Shown: positions 53,571 through 61,904 of the stretch, in pieces
How positions within the stretch are numbered: the first letter of the stretch is position 1
Layout of the letters: every line of letters begins with the position of its first letter
Assembly: GCA_016715075.1 (NCBI GenBank)
Contig: JADKBK010000016.1
Location: 62,001-126,000, forward strand
Length of the DNA stretch: 64,000 nucleotides
Direction: 5' to 3'
From: Bacteroidales bacterium
Lineage (GTDB): Bacteria; Bacteroidota; Bacteroidia; Bacteroidales; VadinHA17
Translations under genes and position numbers: made by a program
Notes under the pieces: generated by a model
Databases searched by the model: none
What the model saw: the letters and a program-made list of their open reading frames with translations, nothing else
What the model was told of the DNA's origin: nothing

Positions 53571-53904
53571 TTACTTCTCTATTTCACGGATAAATTTCTC
53601 CAGAGTAGGAATATCCTGATTTATTGTTTTCCCAGACCACTGTCACGTCAACACCTAGATAGTCATGGATGAGTTTGTCCCGCATACCGGCAATTTCTTT
53701 CCAGGGGATATTATCATAGGTTTGCTTTGTGTCTTTGGAGATTCTTTTTGAAGCCTCTCCAATGATCTCAATATTTCTAATGATGGCATCTTGAACCATC
53801 TCATTTGTCTTGAACTCCTTTATTGTAAGGCCATCACTAAACTCTTTGATTTTTCTGATTCAATCAAGGATAATTTCAATGTAAGCGAGATCGTCCTTAA
53901 TCAT
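53571..53904 (-). pseudogene. HepT-like HEPN toxin, broken by a stop codon and a frameshift
   Basis: From the ATG at 53904 (overlapping the MntA stop) the frame reads MIKDDLAYIEIILD, TGA (53860-53862), then IRKIKEFSDGLTIKEFKTNE and MVQDAIIRNIEIIGEASKRI. The HEPN catalytic motif is intact: MRDKLIHDY (Rx4H). Near the end one extra G (TGGG) diverts the frame; without it the protein ends WKTINQDIPTLEKFIREIEK at 53571. TGA most simply replaces TCA (Ser). The open part alone is 53584-53799. As written the RNase toxin cannot be made. Confidence 0.8.
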
Positions 53905-54188
53905 TACATTATGTCAATGAGGTCCTTCTTAATGCTTTTCTTGATTCTCTTATTTTTCAAAGCACCAGTTGTTACCAGGTCAACTTTAACACCAAGAATT
54001 TCAGAAAGGTCATTTTCTAATTTAATAAGAGTCAATAAAGAAGGTGATTCCTTGAACTTAACCAGGATATCGATATCACTATCCTTGTTATTATCACCTC
54101 TTGCGTAAGATCCAAAGATCCCTACCTTAATTGGGTCATACTCTTTTAAGTGACTCAAGATTATATTTTTAATCTCAGCTTGGTCCAT
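53904..54188 (-). CDS. mntA: MntA-type nucleotidyltransferase antitoxin
   Basis: 94 residues with the minimal nucleotidyltransferase motif VGIFGSYARGDNNKDSDIDI (GSxARGx7DxD). In MntA/HepT pairs this enzyme AMPylates and silences the HEPN toxin. The stop overlaps the HepT start by one base. A well-formed promoter (TTG-N19-TAAATTTG) lies just upstream. The antitoxin is intact, unlike the toxin. Confidence 0.9.
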   Translation of the reverse strand: MDQAEIKNIILSHLKEYDPIKVGIFGSYARGDNNKDSDIDILVKFKESPSLLTLIKLENDLSEILGVKVDLVTTGALKNKRIKKSIKKDLIDIM

Positions 54189-54202
54189 CTTGGATGTTTT
54201 TG

Positions 54203-54232
54203 CAAATTTATTAATAATTGATCAGACAACAA
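54203..54232 (-). promoter_or_regulatory. promoter of the MntA/HepT pair
   Basis: Minus strand: TTG (54230-54232), 19 bases, TAAATTTG (54203-54210). Both elements and spacing match the Bacteroidota consensus; the start codon follows at 54188. Confidence 0.55.
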
Positions 54233-54394
54233 CGCTGGTGTCTTGTTTTGGATACATTATATTGGCTTTTGCAGTTTTTACATGATTTGTAAGTCGTAGT
54301 GCGATGGCCAGGTCCAGGCAAGGTTGTTGTGTTTTGATGTCAATATGAAAGCAAATTAAGACGGCATGAAGGGCGTATTTGTCATATAATGTGA

Positions 54395-54771
54395 TATTTG
54401 AATTACCCGGGGGTTTAATTTTTTGCCATCGGGGCCTGACCAGAGTGATGGCGAAGGGTTGCGTTTATTTGCCTGCCTACCGGCTGCAGACGTGGAATTT
54501 GTCCCGGTAGACGAAACTGTCGCGGTGCACAGAGGTTAATAAACGGCTGTGAATTTTCTCTTATAGACTTTAAGGGCTGACTCTGAAGCTGTCCGGGCTG
54601 TCGACTGTGCCAGCCAAAGCCACCTCAGTCCAATGAAACAAATTTTAGGGTTGCTACAGGCAGCGAAGGCTGACCGTGTCCCGCGAAGCCTTTGTCATGA
54701 TATAACGAATTTATCTCGTGTAAGAAGGCGAAGCGGGAAGCCAATTAATTAAAGCACCGTCCGTGTTAGGC
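54395..54771. repeat. cassette-type repeat 8
   Basis: Right end AGCACCGTCCGTGTTAGGC (GTTAGGC 54765-54771). The left end is degenerate (TTACCCGGGGGTTTAATTTT). The stretch 54520-54760 is closely related to repeat 11 (60830-61068), including an identical block GCGAAGCCTTTGTCATGATA and onward. Confidence 0.75.
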
Positions 54772-54781
54772 ATAGTAATTT

Positions 54782-55399
54782 TTACCAATTATCTATATGT
54801 ATGCGTCCGATTAAATCTATTGTCTTCTGTTTGAGTACTTTCGCACTGTTATCTCTATACCCAATGGGTATTATAGCTGCTATTTCTAAGTTGTCTGGGA
54901 CTCTTAATATTTCTTTTACTATCTCAATATTTTGTGGTATATAAGTTACTCCAAATACATCATGCTCGGCTAAACTAAGCAAGAAATTCTCAATACATGC
55001 CCAGACTGAAGCCAAACAGTTTAAGTCATATATTTTCTTTGCGTCTAGAACTTTTGTTTTAGGTTTAAAGACAACAACAATAACTAATGGTGCATTTAAA
55101 ATCATCTTTTTTTGTTTTGGAATAGCATCCAAATACATTTCTTTCATGATTGTAGCCTCTTTTTCAAATACACTTTCTAAGCCCACTTTGGATGATATTT
55201 TATCTAGATTTTCAGCTTTTATCAGACTTAGTTTTGATTCAAGGTTTTTAATAATAATGAAATCCCATTCTCTAAGATGATTATAGGAAGGTGCTTTAAA
55301 TGCATTTTCGATTGCATAGTTAATAATGTCACGAGGGACTTCCATATTCTGAAAGTCTCTAATAGTTTGTCTTTTTTCGATTGCGTCTCTTAATTCCAT
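54782..55399 (-). CDS. nitroreductase-family protein
   Basis: 205 residues of the FMN-dependent nitroreductase fold: MELRDAIEKRQTIRDFQNME with the FMN-binding RxTxR-like start, AFKAPSYNHLREWDFIII, and the C-terminal VFGVTYIPQNIEIVKEILRV, then PDNLEIAAIIPIGY. It probably reduces nitro or quinone compounds using NAD(P)H. The clearest single-gene cassette: the stop is 10 bases after GTTAGGC (54765-54771) and the start 20 bases before GCCTAAC (55420-55426). Confidence 0.9.
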   Translation of the reverse strand: MELRDAIEKRQTIRDFQNMEVPRDIINYAIENAFKAPSYNHLREWDFIIIKNLESKLSLIKAENLDKISSKVGLESVFEKEATIMKEMYLDAIPKQKKMILNAPLVIVVVFKPKTKVLDAKKIYDLNCLASVWACIENFLLSLAEHDVFGVTYIPQNIEIVKEILRVPDNLEIAAIIPIGYRDNSAKVLKQKTIDLIGRIHIDNW

Positions 55400-55419
55400 A
55401 GTAGTCAGTTATTTATTAT

Positions 55420-55852
55420 GCCTAACGGGAGTCTGTCTAATAACCTCTCTCATCTTCTCAGAACAGACCTGTTTAGATGAGATATCCGGTACTGTGACCT
55501 TTTGCGCAGAAATACCGGTTCCGGTTCCATAATGGGCTCATAATTCATTAAAACAGCCTCTGTGAGGCCCTGAATACCCAAAAACAACGACAAAAGTACC
55601 CTCAGGTAATCTTTCAGCACTTCTCTGGTCAAAATATTACCAATCCTCCTGAGATTATATCTAACACACATAAAACTCACCAGCAGAATACTGACTTCCT
55701 GATCCCTGATCACCGCATACCGAATACCGAATACCGCGGTTGCCGATCCGGTTTGATTTTACAGGATTTCTTTAAGAAGTTTATAGGAGAAGAATATTAT
55801 TTACCTTTGTTAACCTGAGGCAGTACTTTTCATAGCATTGTCCGTGTTAGGC
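55420..55852. repeat. cassette-type repeat 9, with transposase-tail fossil
   Basis: Both heptamers are perfect complements: GCCTAAC (55420-55426) and GTTAGGC (55846-55852). The minus strand contains LLVSFMCVRYNLRRIGNILT, then REVLKDYLRVLLSLFLGI (55560-55690), the most complete copy of the transposase end. Confidence 0.85.
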
Positions 55853-56222
55853 TTAGAAATGTTTTATTTTTAATCTATATAAATATGAATCCAGATAGTA
55901 TAATATAAATACTGAAATACCAATTGAAATAGTAATCGGATTAAATAATATCCCCAAAGCAGATTTTAGTAATTCATTTAAAAAATAAGATCTGGTCATG
56001 AAGGACAAGTATGTTAAATACTCTCAGTATTGAAATTATAATAACTGAAATTGCAAATATGAATACCGGATAAATAAATTTAAAGTCCTTTTGATATTTA
56101 TGCCCTGCATTCCTTAATTCTTTAATCATCAAAACTGTTTCGGACGTAAAACTAGGATTAGGGATAGTTCTTAGGTCATCCTGAATAATACTCTTAAAAA
56201 AATCCTTATCATTCATGTTCAT
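55853..56222 (-). CDS. anti-sigma-like membrane protein, frameshifted
   Basis: The continuous frame (55974-56222, 82 residues) has a soluble N-terminus (MNMNDKDFFKSIIQDDLRTI, then PNPSFTSETVLMIKELRNAG) and one membrane helix. It leaves frame near 55979 in a run of T and A. The next frame continues NELLKSALGILFNPITISIG, then ISVFILYYLDSYLYRLKIKH, a second helix, to a TAA that abuts the GTTAGGC heptamer. Its start overlaps the sigma-factor stop (ATGA). Size and position fit an anti-sigma factor, but no zinc motif is present. Confidence 0.6.
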
Positions 56223-56425
56223 AATAATTCTTTTAATTCAATTCTTGAAGAAGTCCCGAATGCCTGATATAATTTGATTCTGGCTCTTTGAAGCACTACT
56301 TTTAAATAGTTTTGATTCTTATTGACAATCTTGGAAATCTCCTTTAAGCTTAAGTTCTCATAGTAGAATAATGATAACACTGTATAATCTAACTCACCAA
56401 TTTTAGCCATAGCATCATTGACCAA
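56219..56425 (-). CDS. ECF sigma factor, C-terminal part (region 4)
   Basis: Region 4 helix-turn-helix: LDYTVLSLFYYENLSLKEIS, then KIVNKNQNYLKVVLQRARIK. In the full gene it is joined to region 2 by adding one A to the AAAAA run near 56426 (RKKLVNDAMAKIGELDY). It would bind the -35 element of target promoters. Confidence 0.85.
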   Translation of the reverse strand: MVNDAMAKIGELDYTVLSLFYYENLSLKEISKIVNKNQNYLKVVLQRARIKLYQAFGTSSRIELKELL

Positions 56426-56766
56426 TTTTTACGATCTGAATCATCCAATTCGAGATATACGCTCTCCTTACTATTTTCATATCTGGTAATAATATTACTA
56501 TTGATCTCAACTGATTGTAGCTTCTTTTTACGAATTGAAGATATAGCTGTATTGTAAACAATCCTGTAGAACCAAGTTGAGAACTGACTTTCATACTTGA
56601 ACTGATCTAATCCTTTGAAAGCCTTAAGGAATGAATCTTGCACAATTTCTTCAGAATCTTGTTCATTTCGGGTAATTTTTAGAGCTATGTTATAAGCCAA
56701 ATCTTTGTATTTGTTTATAATTGAGGCATAATCAAAATTGTGACTGTTATTATCGACTATTTTCAT
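56389..56766 (-). CDS. ECF sigma factor, N-terminal part (region 2), frameshifted
   Basis: Region 2 of an RpoE-like sigma factor: ASIINKYKDLAYNIALKITR, then EQDSEEIVQDSFLKAFKGLD and FSTWFYRIVYNTAISSIRKK, the core-binding and -10 recognition helices. The frame ends unnaturally in WSMMLWLKLVS. Together with the next entry it makes a 181-residue ECF sigma factor (56219-56766). The DUF6249 gene lies six bases upstream and the anti-sigma-like gene overlaps downstream, so one cassette carries a complete regulatory module. Confidence 0.85.
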   Translation of the reverse strand: MKIVDNNSHNFDYASIINKYKDLAYNIALKITRNEQDSEEIVQDSFLKAFKGLDQFKYESQFSTWFYRIVYNTAISSIRKKKLQSVEINSNIITRYENSKESVYLELDDSDRKNWSMMLWLKLVS

Positions 56767-56772
56767 AGAAAT

Positions 56773-57126
56773 TTATCTTGTAATATCTCTCCTATGAAAA
56801 ATAATTAGTAGAATACCACAAAAAACCAAGATTGTCGAAGAATATGCAACAAAATTTGGTATTTTAAATATCAGATTTAGAAAATATCCAGTTAAAACCC
56901 CGATTGCGATTCCAATCAGAATTATCCCATTTTTTAAATTATTCTGTTTACTCTTAGGTTTTGGATCTGCAAGTGAAGGATCCATTCCTTTTTCAATAAG
57001 CGCTAATCTTTCACGATTTTTAAGTTGAACTGCTTTAAAAATAATAAAAAGAGCCATAAAGCTTAATCCTATTCCCAACAAACCCATTATAGGTTCTTGA
57101 ATTGCATCTAAGAAATTTGTGTCCAT
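56773..57126 (-). CDS. DUF6249-like inner-membrane protein
   Basis: 117 residues: a first helix (about 12-31), a conserved amphipathic stretch KNRERLALIEKGMDPSLADP, then two further helices (about 66-84 and 92-108). The RLALIEKGM motif between helices is the hallmark of DUF6249 proteins, which often accompany ECF sigma factors in Bacteroidota. It probably senses or relays an envelope signal to the sigma factor. First gene of the module. Confidence 0.8.
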   Translation of the reverse strand: MDTNFLDAIQEPIMGLLGIGLSFMALFIIFKAVQLKNRERLALIEKGMDPSLADPKPKSKQNNLKNGIILIGIAIGVLTGYFLNLIFKIPNFVAYSSTILVFCGILLIIFHRRDITR

Positions 57127-57200
57127 TTTGGTATGTTTTAAGGTTTCCGCATTAGACGCATTCCGAAGTCAGTCAGTATCATGTTGGCACGATTTTTAAT

Positions 57201-57497
57201 CCTAACGGCCAGCGGGTATGGGCAGTAAGTGTTACCTGACGCGGCCATCCGGCCACCAGTCCTGGTACTTTAGCCGAAAAACTGTCCCGGCGTGCAAGAC
57301 ACCATGGCGCAATTTTGGCATCCAGGTGAATGATAAATCTGTCCCAGTTCGAGCTACTGCCCGGAGCCGGTTTTACGAAACTTGTAAACAGTAGAGAAGT
57401 TTGGTGTCATGATGAAACAGTCAAGGTGGCTAGCAAAAATTGTGACGACTTGTCCCGCGCAACGGGAAGTTTATTACTCCAACCGTCTGTGTTATTG
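57201..57497. repeat. cassette-type repeat 10
   Basis: Left CCTAACGGCCAGCGGGTATG, right GTCTGTGTTATTGG (GTTATTG 57491-57497). Internal GGTACTTTAGCCGAAAAACT matches repeats 1 and 12; GACACC near the left and GGTGTC near the right are complementary. Confidence 0.75.
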
Positions 57498-57516
57498 GCT
57501 GCATATTATTAAAATA

Positions 57517-58305
57517 TCAATATAGGTTGAAATTAGGTGCTGTTTTGGGTCGCTCAACATTAATCTTTATATCATCCATCCAAATGGCTGGCTTTGGTTC
57601 TCGTTTGTCAAGGAGTTGTTTCTGCCATTCTTCGTCTGTCAATCTGTTTGAAGTTGGTTGCGTAAATTCATAGTGAGAAAACACTCCTCCTCTGGTAAGA
57701 TATAAAAGCCCATTTATTTCAGCTACAACATAAATTTCATCTCCCATCCCAACAGCCTCCTGAAGGCAATTGTCGTTATAAGTATAAACATCAGTAGCAA
57801 TGGCCACATATCGTTCGGGTGTACTTACCATAGAAATGAGCCCTTCATGTGATTCAATAATATTTAATGTCAATCTTTCAATTCGTCCACCAGTAAATGA
57901 AAGGGTTTCAAATTCATCAGATGTTATTTTCTCTCCAGCTAATTCTTTTTTGCTTATCCTTAGAAACAGCGATGCAATATTAATTAGCTCATTATTTATG
58001 TACTGCAATTTATCAGAAAACAAACTATTTTCATTTAAAATATTATTATTTAGTTCAAGTAGCTCAATGCACTTTTCCCAAAATTCTGTTCGTGGCTCAA
58101 CATAAGATAATTTTTGAGGAGGAGGAATATCTCCTCCATCTCCCATTTCTGCAGCACTCGGCTGCTCAATGTATAAAATCATATCATGTTTCAATTCTGT
58201 CCAGGATGCAAGCATTGTATTGAGATCTTTTTTTTGCCAATTTGGAGAGTGAATAAAGCATGGAGCGGTAGGGTCAAATTTTTGAAGTGATAACACCATC
58301 TCCAT
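57517..58305 (-). CDS. DUF3160 lipoprotein, C-terminal part
   Basis: 262 residues ending the DUF3160 protein: KKDLNTMLASWTELKHDMIL, YIEQPSAAEMGDGGDIPPPQ and YVAIATDVYTYNDNCLQEAV are conserved in the family. The first Met is internal: codons upstream in this frame read FKNWDLSIYNKTMEMV. One surplus T in TTTTT near 58335 separates it from the middle part. Confidence 0.82.
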   Translation of the reverse strand: MEMVLSLQKFDPTAPCFIHSPNWQKKDLNTMLASWTELKHDMILYIEQPSAAEMGDGGDIPPPQKLSYVEPRTEFWEKCIELLELNNNILNENSLFSDKLQYINNELINIASLFLRISKKELAGEKITSDEFETLSFTGGRIERLTLNIIESHEGLISMVSTPERYVAIATDVYTYNDNCLQEAVGMGDEIYVVAEINGLLYLTRGGVFSHYEFTQPTSNRLTDEEWQKQLLDKREPKPAIWMDDIKINVERPKTAPNFNLY

Positions 58306-58336
58306 TGTTTTATTATAAATGCTTAAGTCCCAGTTT

Positions 58337-59608
58337 TTAAAAATTTTTAAATTTCCTTTTCAGTACTTCTAAAGTATCTGAATAATTCTCCCATGATTGA
58401 TTTTCCTTAATTACGTTTAATAAAATATGTTCCGCGGTTCTATTCTCCATTGCAGCGAAAATATCCAAAGCTTTTGGGAATGGCCGTTTTGGTTCAGCTT
58501 TTAAATCTACCCGGGATATATTTACTAAACGCTGTAAAATTTCGCTGTCAAATGTGTAACGCCCGGCAGTAAACAAAATCTTCTTTTTTGTTAAGAATTC
58601 ATCCGTTCTCAAATTTGCACCTTTAGGTATGATTTTATTTGGGTCGGATGCATACAAATCCGAACGAATCTTACTTAATTTTTCTTTTGAAAGAACATGT
58701 TCAAGATTAGTGTCATTATTTTTACCTAATATCTTCAAGAGGTGGGAAATCGATAAATTATCCTCTTCCCCAGCTAAAAAATCAATAATATTGGAAAAAG
58801 CTGTGAACTTATCCAAAGAAGATTTTGATTCCTGCAATCCGTTAGCTATTAATATGGCACTGGTCAGACGTGTATCATCATCAATGTAAATTGAAGCTGA
58901 GTTTAACCATTTAATGCATTTAAAATATTTCTTTAAAGAATCATTGAGAGTATAATTTCCCCTAGGTTGGAATTGAGTATAATCCATAAGTGAGTCGCCT
59001 AAAAAGTCTGATCTGAATCCTTGTCCTTCTGTTGTGTGTTCTAATTCGTATGAATAATATTGTTCAAATTCAGAAGGGACTTCTTGTTTCTCACCTTTTA
59101 TCAATGATAAGCCAATTGCATAATAGACCTGGCTCCAGTACGCTGCAGTTTTTATTTCAGTCGATTTGGCATCACCCGCTATTAGTTTTAAAGAATTGTA
59201 TTGTTCTGTTAATAAGGAAGTTAACAGAGGAATCATTTTCTCTTTCTCTAAGGCCTGCATCTCCTTACTAATATGCATGTGTAAAACCTGGAGGAATAAG
59301 TCTGTGGTGATAAAACTTGGAGTGTAATCGTAATAATTCTCATCATACACATGAAAAAGTTGTTCATAGTTGCCTTTATTAATAACAAATCCATCATTTT
59401 TTAAATTTTGCACCATTAAATCTGGAATTTTTTCAAATTGTTGCCAATTAACAACATTTTCCAAATTGGCTTTTTTTTGACCGTTTGTCTCCAAATAATT
59501 TTTTTCATATAATTCCTGCTCAAGTGTAAGAACCTTCTCCAGGAACTTCTTTTCTTCTTCACTTAACTTTATTTTAAAATCGGATACCAGAACACTGGTT
59601 GATACCAT
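58337..59608 (-). CDS. DUF3160 lipoprotein, middle part
   Basis: 423 residues with the core of DUF3160: LFHVYDENYYDYTPSFITTD, LFLQVLHMHISKEMQALEKE, then RPFPKALDIFAAMENRTAEH. It starts out of frame with the N-terminal part because one C is missing from CC(C) near 59585; with it the protein reads FWYPDFKIKLSEEEKKFLEK. The family consists of large secreted helical proteins of unknown function. Confidence 0.85.
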   Translation of the reverse strand: MVSTSVLVSDFKIKLSEEEKKFLEKVLTLEQELYEKNYLETNGQKKANLENVVNWQQFEKIPDLMVQNLKNDGFVINKGNYEQLFHVYDENYYDYTPSFITTDLFLQVLHMHISKEMQALEKEKMIPLLTSLLTEQYNSLKLIAGDAKSTEIKTAAYWSQVYYAIGLSLIKGEKQEVPSEFEQYYSYELEHTTEGQGFRSDFLGDSLMDYTQFQPRGNYTLNDSLKKYFKCIKWLNSASIYIDDDTRLTSAILIANGLQESKSSLDKFTAFSNIIDFLAGEEDNLSISHLLKILGKNNDTNLEHVLSKEKLSKIRSDLYASDPNKIIPKGANLRTDEFLTKKKILFTAGRYTFDSEILQRLVNISRVDLKAEPKRPFPKALDIFAAMENRTAEHILLNVIKENQSWENYSDTLEVLKRKFKNF

Positions 59609-59973
59609 TTTGTCGCATTAAAATATGATCTCAAGACATAATCCATGAAAAGGTAACCATGTCTGGCCAGAATTTCAGCTCTTAATAGTCGTAATTCTTG
59701 AAATGATTTTTCAGATAAATCTATATTAAAATCAAACTGAGGTGGAGCATTTTTATCTTTATAGAAATCACTATAATATTTTAAGTAATCTTCAGATTTA
59801 TAGGGTGCATCTTCATTAATTTTTTCATCAGTTAAGGGATAACCTTCATCATATTCAGCCAGGTTTGAAAGAGGTTGATTAAGTTTATAAGTCTCATCAG
59901 TTTTCTTTTTTGGATTGAAATTGCAACCGGGCAAAAGAAATAACGAAAGCAGGGCAATTAGTTTAAATTTCAT
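59569..59973 (-). CDS. DUF3160 lipoprotein, N-terminal part
   Basis: 134 residues. Lipoprotein signal MKFKLIALLSLFLLPGC (Cys 17), an acidic linker, then the YARHG-like motif RLLRAEILARHGYLFMDYVL, then RSYFNATKWYQPVFW, which precedes DUF3160 in full-length members. All three parts form one gene of about 815 residues, 57517-59973, broken by two homopolymer indels. Confidence 0.85.
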   Translation of the reverse strand: MKFKLIALLSLFLLPGCNFNPKKKTDETYKLNQPLSNLAEYDEGYPLTDEKINEDAPYKSEDYLKYYSDFYKDKNAPPQFDFNIDLSEKSFQELRLLRAEILARHGYLFMDYVLRSYFNATKWYQPVFWYPILK

Positions 59974-59993
59974 TATTGTATGAAGTTTGAGTT

Positions 59994-60554
59994 TTATTTC
60001 TTTTTTAATAAAGAATGGGCTTCGGAGTAGGATAACATATTACCATGTTCGGCAATATATGTGAGTCCAAAAGATTGCCATTCATAAACATTAATGCAAT
60101 ATGTTTTTAATCCTTGTCTCTCCATTGTTTTAATCGTCGTATGATTCTCTTTATCTTTCTCAATTACAAATTCTTCAAGGGGATAAACAAGCCTTGAACC
60201 TAGCCATAAGGGACGAATAAAATCATTGTCTATTTGGAATATGAACAGTCTCCTCTTTAAAAGTGAATCAAAAGGTGTAGGCTTAATAATTCCAAGACAA
60301 ATATCTGTCCTCCCATCATGATTAATGTCACCGGTTTCCATTGCAAATATTTCATATGGAGTAAAAATTTTGTCAGTTCCTCCCGTGACTGAATTTTCAA
60401 TACTTATTTTGTATTTATTTAACTTCAGTATCTTTTCTACTTGTACTTCACCTGTGAAGGAAGAGTCATGGATAGATATAGTTTTCGAGAATGGAGGCTT
60501 ATTATTACAGGCAAGACAAATTAGAAAAACATAAAATATAACCCAATATCTCAT
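59994..60554 (-). CDS. lipoprotein of unknown function in the DUF3160 cassette
   Basis: About 186 residues from Met at 60554: MRYWVIFYVFLICLACNNKP is a good lipoprotein signal (Cys 16). The frame extends to 60845, but those residues come from repeat 11 and are not natural. The mature part contains KIFTPYEIFAMETGDINHDG, then RTDICLGIIKPTPFDSLLKR, a short VCBS/EF-hand-like DxNxDG repeat. It ends 20 bases before the DUF3160 start, so both lipoproteins are probably co-expressed. Confidence 0.75.
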   Translation of the reverse strand: MRYWVIFYVFLICLACNNKPPFSKTISIHDSSFTGEVQVEKILKLNKYKISIENSVTGGTDKIFTPYEIFAMETGDINHDGRTDICLGIIKPTPFDSLLKRRLFIFQIDNDFIRPLWLGSRLVYPLEEFVIEKDKENHTTIKTMERQGLKTYCINVYEWQSFGLTYIAEHGNMLSYSEAHSLLKKK

Positions 60555-60632
60555 AAGCCTGAAAATTTCCATGCATGAAATTAGTATTATTGTTGGAGAC
60601 TCCAAATCACAGGCTGATGGCTCGAAGTTGCC

Positions 60633-61081
60633 GCTAACGGTTGGTGGTTTAATTAGTTGCCGTCGGAACCTGCCCAGAGCGCTTGCGAAGGGTCGCAGTG
60701 GCGTGGTTTTTACAAGGTCCAGTAGACGGCAGTGAAGCCTCGAGTCAAGATGAAATTGTCCCGGGGGAACAAACCATGACACCACGTGCGTCGGACCGCA
60801 GCCCACATAGACTTTGTCCCGGGATACGAAACAGTCGCGGTGCATAGAGGTTAATAAAAGGCTGTGAATTTTCTCTTATAGACTTTAAGTGTTTCCTACA
60901 AAGCAGTCCGGGCTGCCGACCTGCCAGCCGAAGCCGCCTCAGTCCAGTTGTACAAAATTAAGGGTGGAGACAGACGGCGAAGGTTGATCGCGTTCCGCGA
61001 AGCCTTTGTCATGATATAACGAATTTATCTCGTGTAAGAAGGCGAAGCGGGAAGCAAATAATTATATCGTCCGTGTTATGT
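60633..61081. repeat. cassette-type repeat 11
   Basis: Left GCTAACGGTTGGTGGTTTAA, right ATATCGTCCGTGTTATGT (GTTATGT 61075-61081). GGTTTAATTAGTTGCC on the left is imperfectly complementary to GGAAGCAAATAATTATATCG on the right, so the ends can pair. Confidence 0.8.
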
Positions 61082-61113
61082 TTAGGCCTTATTAATTGCC
61101 AGGGTTGGATAAA

Positions 61114-61494
61114 TCAGTTCCTATTTGATCCAGCAAGTTTGTAGTCCTGGATTAAGAGTCCAGGGGAAAGCTTCAATCTTATCGTGAGATTACGAATCAT
61201 CTCAACTGTAAGCTTACGTTTGCGATTAAGAACTTCAGAAACCCTGTTTTTTCCTCCAATTACATCGGCTAGGTCAACCTGTTTAAGCTGCATCTCTTCC
61301 ATTCTTATCTTAATAGCCTCAATTGGATCGGGAGCATCTATGTGGTAGTGCTTCTTTTCGTATTCGTGAATCATTAATCCAAGAATATCTGCCTCATCAC
61401 TTTCAGTTGAACCAGTCTTTGCATCAAAGACTTTTTCAAGTCGTTTAAGAGCTTTCTGGTAATCTTCCTCAGTCTTAATCAGTTTAATATTCAT
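61114..61494 (-). CDS. higA: HigA-type antitoxin
   Basis: 126 residues. The N-terminal part (YQKALKRLEKVFDAKTGSTE, then DEADILGLMIHEYEKKHYHI) is typical of HigA proteins of the COG5499 type. The C-terminal helix-turn-helix is MEEMQLKQVDLADVIGGKNR, then VSEVLNRKRKLTVEMIRNLT. It neutralises the HigB toxin encoded 11 bases upstream and probably represses the operon at the palindrome 61836-61850. Confidence 0.92.
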   Translation of the reverse strand: MNIKLIKTEEDYQKALKRLEKVFDAKTGSTESDEADILGLMIHEYEKKHYHIDAPDPIEAIKIRMEEMQLKQVDLADVIGGKNRVSEVLNRKRKLTVEMIRNLTIRLKLSPGLLIQDYKLAGSNRN

Positions 61495-61505
61495 TGCTTT
61501 CTTTT

Positions 61506-61802
61506 TTAAATCGTGTTTGCATCAATTTTATCATAATCAGCATGAGACCCAATGAATCTGATGAAGATCCATTGTTTTTCAAAGTTGAATTTTGCTACCA
61601 GCCTGTAAGATTTGCCTTTTATATTGAAAACAATCCTGCTGTCCTTTAATATGCTGGCATTTGCATAAGTCTTTTTAACATCATTAGGAGTTTTCCAATC
61701 TGAGTTCATGGCAGTGTCATACCATGTTTTCAAGTATTGTTCAGAGTCAGAGTGCTTTTCCCAAAACTGCCTAAGTGTACTTTTTGCAAAAATTCGCTCC
61801 AT
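61506..61802 (-). CDS. higB: HigB-type mRNA interferase toxin
   Basis: 98 residues, RelE-like fold: MERIFAKSTLRQFWEKHSDS, KTPNDVKKTYANASILKDSR, then IVFNIKGKSYRLVAKFNFEK and FIRFIGSHADYDKI. The basic and aromatic residues expected at the ribosome-dependent active site (K, R, H, Y) are present. Toxin-first order with the antitoxin behind is the hallmark of higBA. Both frames are intact, the only undamaged classical pair of the array. Confidence 0.92.
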   Translation of the reverse strand: MERIFAKSTLRQFWEKHSDSEQYLKTWYDTAMNSDWKTPNDVKKTYANASILKDSRIVFNIKGKSYRLVAKFNFEKQWIFIRFIGSHADYDKIDANTI

Positions 61803-61819
61803 TAATTTATTATCTGCGA

Positions 61820-61850
61820 CAAAGATAGAAATTAATTCCCAAATTGGGAA
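61820..61850 (-). promoter_or_regulatory. promoter and operator of higBA
   Basis: TTCCCAAATTGGGAA (61836-61850) is a perfect odd palindrome just upstream of a minus-strand TATCTTTG box (61820-61827). The start codon is at 61802. Repressor binding here would block the promoter. Confidence 0.6.
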
Positions 61851-61904
61851 CTAACTGTTTGTTTATTTTATTGGCCTTTATAATTTATTGGGTAGTAGAT
61901 TTGT

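Noticed and set aside
60555..60845. Long N-terminal extension of the lipoprotein gene at 59994
   Set aside because: The extension is encoded by repeat 11; the lipoprotein signal starts at 60554.
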